From contig NC_049986.1 in NCBI RefSeq assembly GCF_000003815.2, positions 18,223,049-18,287,048 of the forward strand: 64,000 nucleotides of DNA, given 5' to 3'. The notes under the pieces are model-generated. The model had not been told where the DNA came from. It saw only the letters and a program-made list of their open reading frames with translations, and ran no database searches. A program made the position numbers and the translations under genes. Positions 21,301 to 36,300 of this stretch are shown here, piece by piece. How positions within the stretch are numbered: the first letter of the stretch is position 1; each line of letters begins with the position of its first letter. Source of the stretch: Branchiostoma floridae (lineage: Eukaryota; Chordata; Leptocardii; Amphioxiformes; Branchiostomatidae).

Positions 21301-24300
21301 GACTACACTCTCAAGGTAAACGGGAAAAAGACAATGGACATAGTAATCAGTGCAAGGAAGGAGGTAAACATTCCTGTCCCTCCTCATCCGACAATATCTG
21401 GTCACCTGATTCAGAGGACTACGTCTTTCAAACTACTTGGAGTACACATCACTGCCAACCTTACCTGGGATGAACACGTTCACTTCATGCTGACGAAGTC
21501 CCGCCCACGTGTATATTACCTTGCGGCTGCAAAGAGGGCTGGTCTCCCTACTGATGTCCTGCTCCAGATTTATCTGACATTCATTCGCCCCTCACTGGAG
21601 TATGCCAGCCCTGTGTGGGGAGGGCTACCGAAGTACCTCTCCGACATGTTGGAAAAAGTTCAGAAGCGATGTCTGAGACTGATCGGAATTCCTGCGGACT
21701 CTTTGCCTTCACTGTCCAGTAGACGTGACCTTGCTACGCTCAGTACTTTGCGCAACACACTCCAGGACAGTAGTTCTCCTCTGAACGAGTTCATTGCCCC
21801 ACCTCAGAACAATTGCTATAACCTCCGTCGCGAAGGGCGCTACCGGGCACTGACAAAGAGTAAGACTAAGAGACATGAACTCTCCTTTGTTCCTAGAGCA
21901 ATGAAATTGCTCTATCAAGATGGCGACTCTGTGGCGATAGGTCACTAGTACTGCGTCTGTACAGAATATACATGCAGTTACTTTTTCCTTGTAAATTTTA
22001 CGTACGTTATTGTTTGCAGACATAGTTGTGTCCACTTTTGTCTCTCCGCCACTGCTATGTTTAATCCAGTGCCAACGTCTAGGTTTTTAAACAAAATGTG
22101 ATTATGCATGTTTGTAAATTGTATTGACTTTTAAGGATTTTACGAAATGTAATTCGTGGCACACTTCATGTGGCAGTTATAATTTGCCATTTGCCATGCC
22201 AAGAACCAATAAATCTGAATTTGAATCTGAATCTTCACACACTCACACACCAAAATACACACACATACACACACACACACAATATCATGCACACACACAC
22301 TAAAATACACACACACTAACACACACAACACACTAACACACACACACAAATACAGAAACACACACACAAACACACACAGTGACACATAAACAGACACAGT
22401 CATTTGTCTTTCTCTCTCTCACTTGTAATTTTTGCTCAGAATAATCTCAGTCTGCTAACCTGAGCTGCTCGTTGTTTGAGCTGCCACTGCTGTTCCCTCA
22501 GCACCTGGTCCATCTGCTGTGTCACACACAAACACACACACACACTTACACACACACTAACACACACACACACACACTAGTAATAACCCCTACTGACCTG
22601 AGCTGCCCGCTGTTTAAGCTGCCACTGCTGTTCCCTCAGCACCTGGTCCATCTGCTGCAGGTCCCGGTCTTTACTGCGCAGCTCATCCTCACTCTTCCTG
22701 TACGTGGTTACAGGAGGAAAACAGCACAATTTACAAAATGTTGAAAGTTAAGCTACGGTCACATCTTCACCGTAGGGGGTGAAGCTGGGCTCAAATCTGT
22801 CCTGAATCATGGACTGCTGGATATTATGTGTGTTCAGCCTGAGTACCATCCTCTGTAGTGACCACTGGATCAATCCGTAGTTAGCAAGCAAAAGGATTGA
22901 ACCAGGGGTCACTATGGAAGGTGGTACTCAGGATAGGTCCTGGAATTATCTTGGTGATTATAGTCTGATGAGCAAGTTTATTGAAAAGTGATATATTGTT
23001 GCCTTTTCAATTATAATGATTATATCCTTGCATTTATGAATGGTCTGTTGTGCCATATTGTCTTCCATGTTTCGACCCATGTGCTTTGTGCAAATATCTG
23101 TCTGATGATGTGATGTAAGGCAATCATTTTGTACTTTGATAATTTCACGTGTTTTTGAAGAGACGATGGTCTTATTGTCACTGATTAGGTTGCGTTTATT
23201 TGAATCTTGTGTTTCAATTTTCCAAAATGTCATTGAAATTTCTGTGAGATTACGATTTTATTATTTTTTTAAATCATCTAAAGATGGGATGGACTTTACT
23301 GGAACCTACTCATGTTGGGTCTCACTGTCAGTAGTGAGGGACTCATCTGTGTCCTGGGGAGGAGAGTCATCCCTGAATCAGACACATCAGGGTACAATCA
23401 GATAGAGTGCTGGTTTCTTTGTGATATTCTTTAGAATTTGGAAAGGCTGATGATTATCACTAGTCTTTTAAGATAACTTTTAGTCTTGATTGAACTGTGC
23501 AATTGAATCCAATTTTTCATCAATTTTCTAGATTATAATTTAAGAGATGATTATCATTTCTAAACAATTTTCTGTTTCGATTCAAATTTTGATTTCTTTT
23601 TATTGACTTAACATCTGTACTTGTTACAGTATTAACTTTACAAGGATAGGGTAACAATTTTAATCAAATTATTGGCAATAATCACAGAAATTATGTGTCA
23701 AGGAGAATCTTTTCTGGCTGAAGGAATACATCTTCTTTATTCACTTATCTCTAAGGCTTATGAGAGCAAATCTGAAACTGGCTGCTGTAGTAGTCAAACG
23801 TATTTTTTGACAAAATCAATTCTTACAAATGCTGTTGACAGTCAACTACAAAAAATGCTAAAATGTCAAGAAAATCTAGAGTGTATCCAAATTGAAAAAA
23901 AAATCTGTACAAAATATGCTTCTGTCTTGAAGTGTCGCCTACACTTACTTGAGCGAGCTCCTCATCTCTTGAACCACTCCGTCCTTTTTCTTGACCTCCG
24001 ACCTCTGCTGGTTCAGCACCTTCTCCAGATCCTCCAGCTGGTTCATGGTCTGGTGCAGTTCCGCCTGGGTCTGCTCGAGGGCCTCGCTGAGCCGACCGTT
24101 CTGCTGGAGTCTCTCTTCTGATGCGATCTCCGTTTGGGCCAGCTGCTCCTCAAGTTTTCTTACTACAAAAAAATGCAACAGAACAAAACAAAACAACAAT
24201 TACTTAATAGTTCTTACAAAAGGGCATAATCATTAGGTGAAATAATCTCTTACAAAACTTCCAGAGTTGGCATCAGATGATGTTCTAGACAACATATCAA

Positions 24301-27300
24301 TCTGTTGAAACAGAAGCTTAAAGCATAATCTACTAGTATTCACTTATACTTATACAGGTATTTTCACTGATTTTCTAACTTCTTTTTTGAAATTCTGAGG
24401 AGTCGTAATTAGTGCAATTAGTCTAGAAATTTTTCTACAGTCAAACCTGTACTAGTGACCACCTCTACATAAGGACCACCTGGCCATTGATATACAGTAA
24501 AATCTGTACCTCTGCATGAGCACCATCTGTAAATTGTGGCCACTTTTTAGGTTCCTTTCATATTGAACCAAGTATCGAGAGTCCTGTCTATAGCAGCCTC
24601 CTGTCTAGTGTGACTATTTTCTTCAAGTCGCTTCAGCAAATCACTTTACAATTAACAAACTATATCATTATGTAGTAGATGTCCTGTATTTTTAGATTGT
24701 CCCAAGATGTTTTGTCCCGACGTCTCAGAGAGTGATAAAGTGTGTTAGGGAAGAAGACACGATTTTCTCACCTTCCTGCATCTTATTCTCCAGGTTCTTC
24801 TCCGTTTCCCTGACCTTGACCTCCAGGTCGCTGACCCTCCTGTCCTTGCTGTCCCCGTCCCGCTGTGTCTCTCCCAGCTGTGACTCCAGCATGCTGACCT
24901 GGTCGGTGCTGTGCTTCAGCTCAACCTGCAGCTGCCTGGGGAGGCATGAATGAACTGGTTAACGATATATTTGAAACCTCTAAAGTAAACCCCCTGTCAC
25001 AAAGTTGACAGAATTCAGTCGCTATTGTTGATTACCAAGATGTTGCTGAATTAAAAAAAAAAAAACACCAATGAGTCAAGCATATCTTATCCTGAAAATC
25101 TAGCCGATACCTGCATATTACTGCATTACTGCTTAAAATGACATTTAGACCTTGCAGACTAGTCGATGGAGTACAACCAATAACTTACAGTACCTTCAGG
25201 AACGAATGTCTGGCATCTTCTCAATCTCAGGCAGACAGGAAGATAAGAAATGAGAGTCAAATAGATAAGACAAGAGAAGGGTGGATGATAATCTTAGAAG
25301 GAAGAAGAGGAAGGATAAAACAATGGAAAAACAGAGTCTGACATTCCTTAGACATACTGTAAATGAATGTGATTTTGCAGGGATCTGATTTTAGGTTAGG
25401 GAGAAAACGGTGTGTAGACAATGATTTTGAGTTTGCAGTTGAAACAAGGGGGTAGGTGATCAGAAGACAGAACAAGCGATTTTTGCAGTGGTTCTACATG
25501 TAAGTTTGTGGTGAAGAGGTCACAGTGAAAACAGTGAGCAAAAAACACCTTGAAGAAGTGCCTTGACCAGTGTCTTTCAGCACACAATATCCTGTGTTTT
25601 TTTTAAGGGAAATCTTGATGCTTTTTCAGAAGTTTTGTCAGCCCTGTGCTTACCTGATAGTATTGGTGAGATCCTGGACTTGCTGCCTGCCTGTCTCCAG
25701 ATCACGACAAGCCTGGTGAAGTTTCCCTTCCATGTCTCTCAGCTCATCTGCTGTGGACGACTTCTGCCTCTGCAGATCCCTCTCCAACTTGGACAGCTGT
25801 AGGAAGGAATACATGAACACACTGATTTTCTGCTTCGGACAGACTGGGGGGCTACTGTCCAAAATCGGGGAAATATGAGGGGTGGAAGAAACATTTTGTA
25901 GTACACAGCTATGGTCCAAGTAAAGACAGCGTGGTTTGTGTCCAACCTTCTTTTACTACAAAGCTTGCTGTTCCCATACACTACCAAACCTTTTCTACAG
26001 ACCTGCTATTCTGCGTTGCTATCCCCTTGCTATGACTCATACAAACCTTGCTGTTCCCCATCTATTGTTAAAGATTCACACAAACCTGCTGTTCCCATAC
26101 ACCACTACACACCTGTTGTTACTGTGCCATTGCTGTCCCCCATCTATGACTCATACATCCTTGCCACTACATGCCTGCTGTTCAATGTATCAAACCTTCA
26201 CTACACACCTGCTGCTCCATGTTGCTGTGCCTGACCTCCAGGTCCTCTATCCTGCTGTGACTCATAGTATCGCACAAACCTTGCTGGTTCAATGAACCAC
26301 CAATCCTTTTAACTACAAACCTGCTGTTCCATGTTGCTGTGCCCTTGCTGTTGCCATACACCACTAAACCTTTCCTATACATCTGCTGTTCCATGTACCA
26401 AACCTTCACTACAAACCTGCTGTTCCATGTTGCTGTACCCGTCCTCCAGCTCCTCTATCCTGCTGCTGTCCCATTACTGTGACTCGCACAAACCCTGCTC
26501 CTCCTATCTATTGTCATCAAAGTTGCACACGAACCTGCTGTTCCATGTTGCTGTCCCCTTGCTTAGATACTGTTCCTACACACCACTAAACCTTTACTAC
26601 CAACCTGCTGTTCCATGTTGCTGTGCCCATCCTCCAGCTCCTCTATCCTGCTGGTGCTCTGCTGTAACATCTGCTGCCTGTGGTCCAGCGCCCGCTCCAG
26701 CTCCACGATGTGCCCCGCCCTCTCCTCCACATCTCGCCTGGTCTGCTGGAGCTGCTTCTGCAGCCTCTTCAGCTGTGAGATGGGAGTTAAAAGAAAAAAA
26801 ATTGTTTCTGTATTATTTCTGTATTTATTTCTGTATTCTTTAACCAGGGTACAGTGACACAGGCACTGATTTGTACACACAGAGTTAACACACATGTAGG
26901 AACAATACATTGGGTATACATAACAAAGACGAGTCCATCATTAAAGACATGCCCCCCTTTGGTAACTATTGACCATGGTAAAATCCTATCAGAATTTTGT
27001 CTTAAGTATGTCAACACAACAACAGCTTAACCTCTTTCAAAATCCTATTTGATATCAGACCTACCGCTTTGGCTATGGAGTCCTATACGAGAATAAAAGT
27101 CTCTGCCACATACAACACATCTGTCACATGTAGGGAATATCCACAGCAAGGCGAGGGTAACTAAAACAAAGCCCCACCTCTTCCTCTTTTTTGGCAACCT
27201 CTCTGTCATGCTGCTTCTTGTTGTCCTCCAGCTGAGTCACGTACGTCTGCAGTTCCTCCTTGGTCTGCATGAGGGCGCTCTCCATCTGCCTGACCCGGGA

Positions 27301-30300
27301 GGTCCCGTCGGCTGCCTGCTGTTCCAGGGATTTCAGTGCCTGTTGGTTCTGCCTTGTTTCTCTGTTCAGTTCCTAAAACAAAAGAAAGTGAGAATCATTA
27401 TTAGACAAAATTCATCAGTTCTGACTAGAACTGGGGACTGGTACATTTAACCAGTACAAAATTGTTTTTCTTCTTGGACCAGTCCAAAAAAATGGACCTG
27501 AAATATCAGTGTACAAAATTTAGGACAGATTAGAAAATGAACACAACATATGAGTAGGCTTCCGCACGTTTTGGTGCTTATCAGTCCAATTGAATATTGA
27601 AAGGAAAGTGTAGTAAAGTTTATACATGTAGTCATTCCTACCAAGTTTCTCCTGTCAAATGTACAAAGGCAGTTGAAGTCATATTCATTTGTAAAAATGC
27701 AGTCCATTTGGAACCTTAACTTGCAGACTTCCATACCTTGGACTTCTCCTCCAGTGCCACCTGTAGCTGCTCCACCTGTGCAGTCTTCAGGGACATCTCC
27801 CCTCGCAGGGAGTCCACCATCAGCTCTGACTCTCGTAACAACATCATCTTCTCTTCCACTCGCTGTTGGAGCTGGGCACAAATATGATACAAGACAGGAT
27901 ATGAACTATTCTTATAACTGTGATAAAAGTTACTGAGCAGTCAGATAAATTTTTGACTGCTAAGGCCATGTTTCGCCTTACAATCCTAAAGAAAGACTCT
28001 TTTTTTTTCTTTTTTTAATCAAAAGATTTTCTCTGGCCGGTCCTACTCACAGCTGGACACCTGAGGTGACAGCATGTTGTATTCTATATGTACATCACCC
28101 AACCTTGTACACTTCCAAGAAAACAACAGAAAATTGAACTGTTAAAATTGAAGCCATGTATCACAGTAATCAGAACTAGAAGAAATTATCATGCAAAGAA
28201 CCGTCCAGGGAGGAAAAGGAGTAGGTAACAGAAAAGATGGGGGTTAGATATCATAGACTGTACAGACATGATACTAAGTAAAACATTAAGAAGAACAGAA
28301 AACCAAGAAGAGTGGATAATCTGGTTGCCAAATCATCTGTGGTGACCTTGAGTAAGGGATGTATGAGATGAGAGATAAAACCTTCCAACCACCTACCAGT
28401 TCTATCTGCCCCTCCAGCTCCTTGCACTGCTCAGAGTGCAGGTTCTTCATCCGTGAGGATGAGGCCATGGACTGGCTGAGCTCCGAGTCCTTCTCCTCCA
28501 GCTGGGAGCGGAGTTCGTTCAGGGTGAAGCTCTTTTCCCGCAGCTCTTCCTCGAGCTCTGACAGTTTGGTGGCATGGAGCGTGAAGGCCTCCACCTTCTC
28601 ATCAAGCTGCTTCTCAAGCATGGAGATCTGTGAGTTCTTCTGTCGCAACTGGAAAAACGCAAGTTCAATGTTAAGGTGGTCCTTTGAGGCCATAGGGGCG
28701 AGCTGCGACAGTTTGGTGGCGTGCAGTGTGAAGGCCTCTACCTTCTCATCAAGCTGTTTCTCCAGCATGGAGATCTGGGAGTTCTTCTGTCGCAGCTGAA
28801 AGAACACAAGTTCAATGTTAAGGTAGTCCTATAATCTTTGAGGCCATAGGGGCGAGCTCTGACAGTTTTGTGGCGTGTAGCATGAAGGCCTCCACTTTCT
28901 CGTCAAGCTGTTTCTCCAGCATGGATATCTGAGGGTTCTTCTGTCGCAGCTGGAAAAAAATAGGTAAGGTTAGTCCCATAGCCTTTACAAGGTTGCAGGG
29001 ACAGTGGGTTGTTATCCACTGTGTCTAGGGCATTGAATGGCAGAGCCCAACCCCTCCTTCCACCTTCTCATCAAGCTGTTTCTCCAGCATGGAGATCTGG
29101 GAATTCTTCTGTCGTAGCTGGAAAAACATATAAGTTCAATGTTAAGGTAGTCCTATAATCTTTGAGGCCATAGGGGCGAGCTTTGACAGTTTGGTGGCGT
29201 GGAGCATAAAGGCCTCCACCTTCTCGTCTAGCTGTTTTTCTAGCATGGAGATCTGAGAGTTCTTCTGTCGCAGCTGGAGAAATATAAATTTAATGTTAAG
29301 GTAGTCCTATAATCTTTGAGGCAATAGGGTGAGCTCTGACAGTTTGGTGGCGTGCAGCGTGAAGGCCTCCACTTTTTCGTCAAGTTGCTTTTCTAGCATG
29401 GAGATCTGAGAGTTCTTTTGTCGCAGCTGGAAAAAAATACATGTTGGTAAAGGTTAACGTAGTCTGTAACAAATGGAGGCTGTAACAAATAGAGTTGGCA
29501 TCAGGAAGAACATCCAGCTGTGCAACCCTGCTCCAAACCTTAAGTTGCTTTGCCTGATCTCCTGGAGGTCAGCAATCAGACCTGACCAACATCCCGCAAC
29601 ATCCAACCCTCACAAAACGGGGAACAACAGACATTAAACTAGATAGAGAGAGAGAGAGAGTCTCATAGCCTTTCTAAGGCCGTAGGGGCAGTGGGTTGTT
29701 ATCCACTGTGTCTAGGGCACGGTATTGGATGGCGGAGCCCAACCCTCTCCTTGTACTGCCTTTTACTTCTCCAACTGAAGGTGGGCACCCATTTTACTTC
29801 TGGGTTGAGTGTTAGGTGCCTTTTCCAAGGACATAAGGTCTAGCTAGGAATGGAACTGTGACCTCTAAATCTTGTGTCCAGTAGCCTAAAGCCACTTGGC
29901 CATTCAATGCCACGGATTTAAGCCAAATTAAGGAGTTGTAAAGACTTAACAATACCAACATAACACATGGTTACCTCTCTTTGCATTGTAGTAACCTCTT
30001 CACACTTGTCATCTAGTTCTTTCTGCGCTTCACTGTATCTGTTTGTCCTCTGGGAAAGCCTGGTCTCCAAAGACGTTACCTGCAAAGGGAACAAATAAGT
30101 TGAAAGCATTGGCAAGCAGGTATAAAATTTACTATCAATCTATCAAGAAGAAAGCAAGCAATGCATCAACCAAATGTTTCTATGAATGACATATTGGTAG
30201 ATTTTAAAAGCCCATGCAATGGGCAACAACTTTACATATCTTACAAGGTAACTTTAACCTTTGTTGCATGTAAAGCATAATGCTTTGCCCAAATACTTGC

Positions 30301-33300
30301 ATGCAGACGCAAAATCAGCATTAGCATTTGGCTGATGTTGCCCCAAACGTGTTTCGAACTCTGACTTGTCTAACCCTGATACCTGTGCAGTCTTGTCTGC
30401 CAGCTGTTCCTCCAGCCGCAGCAGTTTGGAGGCGTGTTTGCTACGTTCATCCTCCAGTCGACCAATGATGTGCTCCAACTCCTGAGACTTTCTATCACCT
30501 GCAAAATTAAGTCAGAACTTTTTGTCAGTCTGAATCATCTTAAGACAAATGCACTTTCGGTAGTTCTATCCCATATACTTTGGCACATCAAAAATAAATC
30601 AGCTTTTCCACACATATGCATGCTTAGAAAGAATACATTCATGCTTATGATTATCTACTGAACATTCCAAAACATGTACATGTAAGAGTTTCTACTAATT
30701 TTCAAAGCAATTTCAGCTATGAGCAGTTACATGTAAAGTATACATGAGCAGTTGTTTGGTCATTTTTGTAGTTCCTAAATCTGGCAATGGAAAAATCCTT
30801 GCTCAAATACAGGTACACTTAAACCTTGATTTTGATCATAGAAACTTTATATCAAATCAAGAATAATCTAGAGACACGTTGACTGAATTGCTACATTTCT
30901 GACAAGGTTTGCCGTACCTAGTCTACTCCTCTCAATAATGGCTGTGAGTTCCTTCCTCAGCCCGTCCATACGCCCGCTGTCGTTAAGTCCGATGGCTTCC
31001 CGCTGGCTAACCGCAGCTGCAGCCGTCATGGAGGTGAGATTAGCCTGCAGTTTCTGGATCTCTGCTTCCTTCATGGCAAGTTTTAACCTGTGATAGAATA
31101 CAGCAACAGTTACATACAAGTGATGTTCATGCAAGTCTCGTCCCAGTTGAACTCCTGGTTTCAATTGTGATGTAGTTGGTAACTGGGAGAACCTGATTCA
31201 AGTCCAGGTATCTTGGTGGGGGCTGCCTCTTTCGAAGGGATGTAAAATGGGGGTCCCACATTCTGGAAGTTACCTCAACATGATTAAAGGAAAAGGGCTA
31301 GCAACCCCTCCTGAGTCCTGTTTCAAAATGTTAGAACTACAACACACATGTCCCTATCTGGTATGCAGATCAATACTTTCTATGTACTGCTATAATGTCT
31401 ATATACAATCACGTCAATTTCTTTGTACACTATCTAAATTGTGAGACCAGATCACAAATATTTGACTGTGCTGTTATCAATAATTTGTTGTTTTGTATGG
31501 AGCCTTGTAGTATTGTTGTTAAGTAGTTGTTGCCATACATCATACCTTGTACAATTGTTGAGCAATAAAGTTCATTCATTATCATAGTATAGAAAAAGTG
31601 GGATAGAAAAGGTAGGATCCTTTGTCTTCTCAGGAAAAGAAGTCAAACCCAACAAGTTACAGTTTATAGTTAGCTTATAGATTAGATTAGAGTAGACATT
31701 ATTCTATACCGTTCTACACTACTTGTCTGTCCCCTTTCATGTTAACTGCAATTAGCCTTCCGGGCAGGAATTTGCAATAAAGTATTATTATCCTTCCTTC
31801 CTGTTCCCTCCCTACCTGAGGTCAGCCACCGTGGCCCTGCTGGGAGACACGTTTCCGTCCGCCTCGTCTGGACTGGTGGAGTCTCCGTCCCGATGCCGCT
31901 GACTGAACCCAGAATCACTGGTGGGCTGGGGGTCCCAAATATGCAAATACAATTATGAAAATTAGAAGGAAGCTATGATTTTGTTAATATAAGGAAAAAA
32001 GGCAACATGTTTATATTTGATACAGTCAAAGGCAATGTATTTCATCCTTCATACAGATTTACAAATAAAAGTTATGATGGATTGGCAGTCTCCAAGACAC
32101 GTCCCTCCATCCCAGGAGGGTATTTTTTTGTTATGACAGAAAAACAATTTCACCCTGTGCATCATAAAAAACTTATTGACGTGATGAAAAGGTATTCTTC
32201 AAAGCTTAAAATGACAGATTTGACCATACAACATACAACATGGGGTCCCAAATGGAGAGTGGGACAAACATAAATTCATAGCCAGAGACAGCCCTGCATA
32301 GAAGTATTGCGAAGGGTTCTGTTGTTGTGAGTAGATGTTATATTTTTACCGTGAAGGTGACGTGTTCTTATATGCTTAGAATGACAGATTTAACAACAAC
32401 AAAAAAACATTTGAGCTCCCATAGTCAGTGGGACAACAAAAAAACTCATAACCAGATACAGCCTTGCATACTAGTACTAGTATTGCGAAGAGTTCTATTG
32501 TTGTAAATAATTGAAAGCCTAAATCGTAACATGGCTCGGAACTGCGCAATATGGCAGAAGGCAGGGTAGCCAGGCAGGAATAGTTGTCAGTTTTACCGTG
32601 AAAGTGACATGTGACTTCTCCTGTATCCGCTGCACCATGGCCTCCAGTCTCCTCAGCTCAGACTGACTCTGCTCCACTTCGTACTGACACTTGGCAAGCT
32701 TCTCCTTCTGGCGGCTTGACAGCAGCTTCAAGTCTGTGTTCTCTTGTTCCTGGGAAATAAAGTACAACTCACATAAAGAGTTATAGGTACAGGTTATAGC
32801 AACAGTCAAGCCTGGTTGTACTGACACTTGGCAAGCTTCTCCTTCTGACGACTCGACAGCAGCTTCAGGTCCGTGTTCTCTTGTTCCTGGAAAAAACATG
32901 GGGCCATTTTTGCTGCCAGGGTTCTAGGCTAGTAAATTGTAGCATAATAGGCCATTGCACTATCATTTGCAACCACCACTCAAATTTGCTTGAATGCAAG
33001 TATTTACTTGAATGTGTAATACAGTCAACTTAAGTCAGATCAAATGTGAAAAATGTGGTTTTAGAGATTGTGACTCCAAACTAAGCAGGTTAAAGAATCT
33101 ACCACACTTAACAAGAGGGGAGTTGGGTTTCTTCACAGTTAGAGTAGATCAAACCTTGCAATCAGTTTATACATGTATTACTTCTCTTCTTCGTCTTCTT
33201 CTTGTTGAGTGCCCTCAATTTTTATCGTAGACTATTATCATGGGACTTTTGGGGGAGCGCTGATGCCGGTGCGGGCTGACACTGAGGATGATCCTGTGCA

Positions 33301-36300
33301 ATAGATAACTATCGTACAAACGACATGCTATGCCTAAAGGTGATTTACTGGTTATACAAAACAAACAGAACAGAAGCCGAACCTTGGCTCCCAGGTCACT
33401 CTCCAGTCGGTTGATCCTGTGCGCCTGCCGACTGACCGTCCGCTGCATCTCAAGGTTCTGCGTCTCGAGATCCGTCTTGGACGTCCTCTCAACCGTTCCT
33501 TCATTCTGTAACCTCCTGGGGAAAGTACAGCAGATGTTCAGGCCTTGATATTACAGGTAACTGAAATTTTGCTAGATCATGCAGTAAAGCATGCATAAAG
33601 CAAGATATTGAAAATCAGCCAAGGCTGAATAGCGTAGAACTGTATGCGCCTTCAAGGTTACATATCATTATCGTCATCATCATCATATAAGTAGATAGCT
33701 TAAAAAAAAACGATTCCCAGATATTTCCGTAGTGGGCTTTTTAGAATGGATCAGAACCAGGGCTATCTCCATGATCCATCCCAAAAGAGAAATTCACTTC
33801 TTTGATCGGATAGACAAAAAGTTCACCCCATCCGTCCAAAAAAATCTTTACTTCATGAATTTCAAATCAAATTGATGGAAATGTATTTTCAAAAGCTTAA
33901 AATGACAGATTCAACAACTGAAAATAACATGGGCTACTGAACAATGAAAAAAAACTTAAACCTGGCGCTGATCAGAACCCTGTCCTTACTTGAGCTGCTG
34001 TTGCAGGTCCTTGACCTGTGCCTCCAGCGAGGTTGCTCGGTCCAGCAGCTCTCCCCTCTCGCGGTCCGAATGGAGCAGGCTGTCCCGCAGCTGCTCTTCT
34101 GTTGACTGGTGCTAGGGGAAGCAGTTAACACACACAAATGTTGTGCATCACATTGTAGGAAAAAGTCCAAACTAGATTTCTGACATGAATAATATCACCA
34201 GGTTGAAAACCTTTACTCACTACCAAGATATGTAGTAAGGGATTTAATTTCGCGATAGCAGGAAAAATGATTGTTCGCGGTGGTTTTAAGTTCGCGGCAA
34301 CACCATAGACTGCAATCTTATACCATATAAGAAAAACATTAATCCACCGCTAACATTTCTGCATTTACAGTATGCAACAGTCAAAGTTCTGGTCATTGCC
34401 TGTCACCTTTCTCAGGGCAATCATGATCAATTTTGTTCTATTCCACACTGCAGCTAGGTGTCACTGTTAACAATGCAGTCCTAGTGTGAACTAGATTTCT
34501 GAGACTGCAGGAACAATCTCCCAAAGCAGCCAAAAGTCCATGGTGACCTTACTCAGTTACTGTTTCAATAGAGCAGTCAAAACCAGTCACTTTGGCTTTT
34601 TCCTCCACTTAAATTTACAGAGCATAAGTGGAGATCCATTTATAGTCTAAAACTCGCACTATGGGTAAGTACAGCACATGTAGCTGGTTTTTACAATCAA
34701 TCAGTTCTTACCTTCTTGAGTTTCTCTTTGACCTTTGACCTATAGTCCTCCAGCTCTTCTGACAGTTCCTCCACCCTCTGCAGGGCTTCGTCTCGCTGGT
34801 TCTCAGATCTAGGGAGGAAAATATGACAAATGTTTCAAAATGAAATATTTAAAATATCTAAAATAAACTACAGATACAGCATATGCAAGCCAGTACATAA
34901 TGTTAACCTTCACATAGTCTAGCCTAACTACCGGTACTTCTCTGTTTATTCTTACTCAGTCACATTCATATATACTGTGACCAGCCCCTCCAGCTGTCCT
35001 GCCACTTGCTACATTATGTAATTGAACACCACAGGGTGTCTGCTGCATTCAGATTAGAAAATCTGCAGTGTTAGCCATAGTCTTTTTTCTTCATAGCTTT
35101 CAATGTTGGGCATGCAACTAAGCTGAACTCTCTTAGATCTATAAAACAAGAAAAGAATGAGGGCATTTTCTTTGTTCCTAATGACTATACACTAAGGGGA
35201 GTCAGGGGACTGATATACAAACCTTTTCCTCTCCCCCGTCTCCTCCAGTAGGTCTGCCTTGATGCTTTTGTTTTCTGCCTGGAGTCTCTTGACGTCCCGC
35301 TCCCTGTCTGTGAGCTGTCTCTGCACCTCATCAAGCCTTTCCTCTGCCTCTCTGAGCACACAACAACAACAACAACACATGTTTAAGAACAAAACACAAT
35401 AATACCAGTACATTAGCCTGATTGCAAGAAAAAGTGTTGATCGGACAAGCGTAGTAGTATCCAGTATTTGATTATACTGCTACTGGGGTCCCTGACACGG
35501 GTACGCAACAGTCGGCTAGTCTTCACACCACACTTCCATGCGGCTCTGTCCAGCGGGTTCACCCTAGTTAGACCGCACATTTTGATGTCTCTCCTATCAC
35601 ATTCCATCTAAGATTTCCTTGGTCTCCAATGACCTGTGTTGCCTAACAATTTCAATTTGGTGATGGTTAATAATTTGCTGTACTTGCCTGATCGGGCTAG
35701 TAAGATTTTTCCAAAGGTGTGATTCTTTTCATGGACTTTTTACAACTTATGATATCCACTGCTCACCCTGCCAGGTGTTCTACATGCATAACGTGACATA
35801 ACAGAAGCAGTAGATTGGTCATTCCTTGGCATAGACTGCAGGTGGACAGTCAGAAATTTAGATAAATTTGTGTTGGTAATGGCTGTCTCCAGCTTTAATT
35901 TTTTTTAGTCCCACTCATTGTTTGGGAGCCTGTGTCGTTGATTTTCCTTGTTGAACATGTCATTTGAAGCTTATGAAAGTAGATTTTCAACAGTTTCATG
36001 TCATGAAGTTCAGGTTGTTTTAGACGGATGAGGAAATATTTCTATTGTTTACCTTAATGCCTTGTCGTGTGCAGTGACTTCTGCCTCCAAACTAACCACC
36101 TTGTCCTCCAGTGAAGGGACACTTTCCTTGTGAGCCTCCAGCTCCATGGTCAGGATCTTCATCTGGTGGAGTTAGGAAAAGGATAACTTTTTGAATATAC
36201 ATGTATCTGTTAAAGACCTAGTACAACAGTATGTAGAGAACAGATGGAGGGCACTGTTATACCCTGTTGAAGTAGGATGTAGGGGGTTTGTAGGAACGTC

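Noticed and set aside
22140-22403. Cysteine/valine-rich minus-strand frame
   Set aside because: Translation of a CA microsatellite.
25138-25341. Plus-strand frame of 67 codons in a CCDC18 intron
   Set aside because: No domain, no splice partners, low-complexity basic composition.
28680-29432. Five extra full coding exons of CCDC18
   Set aside because: Only the unit at 28648 runs through to a donor; the others end in shared non-coding tail after about 95 bases, and adding them would need unsupported donors.
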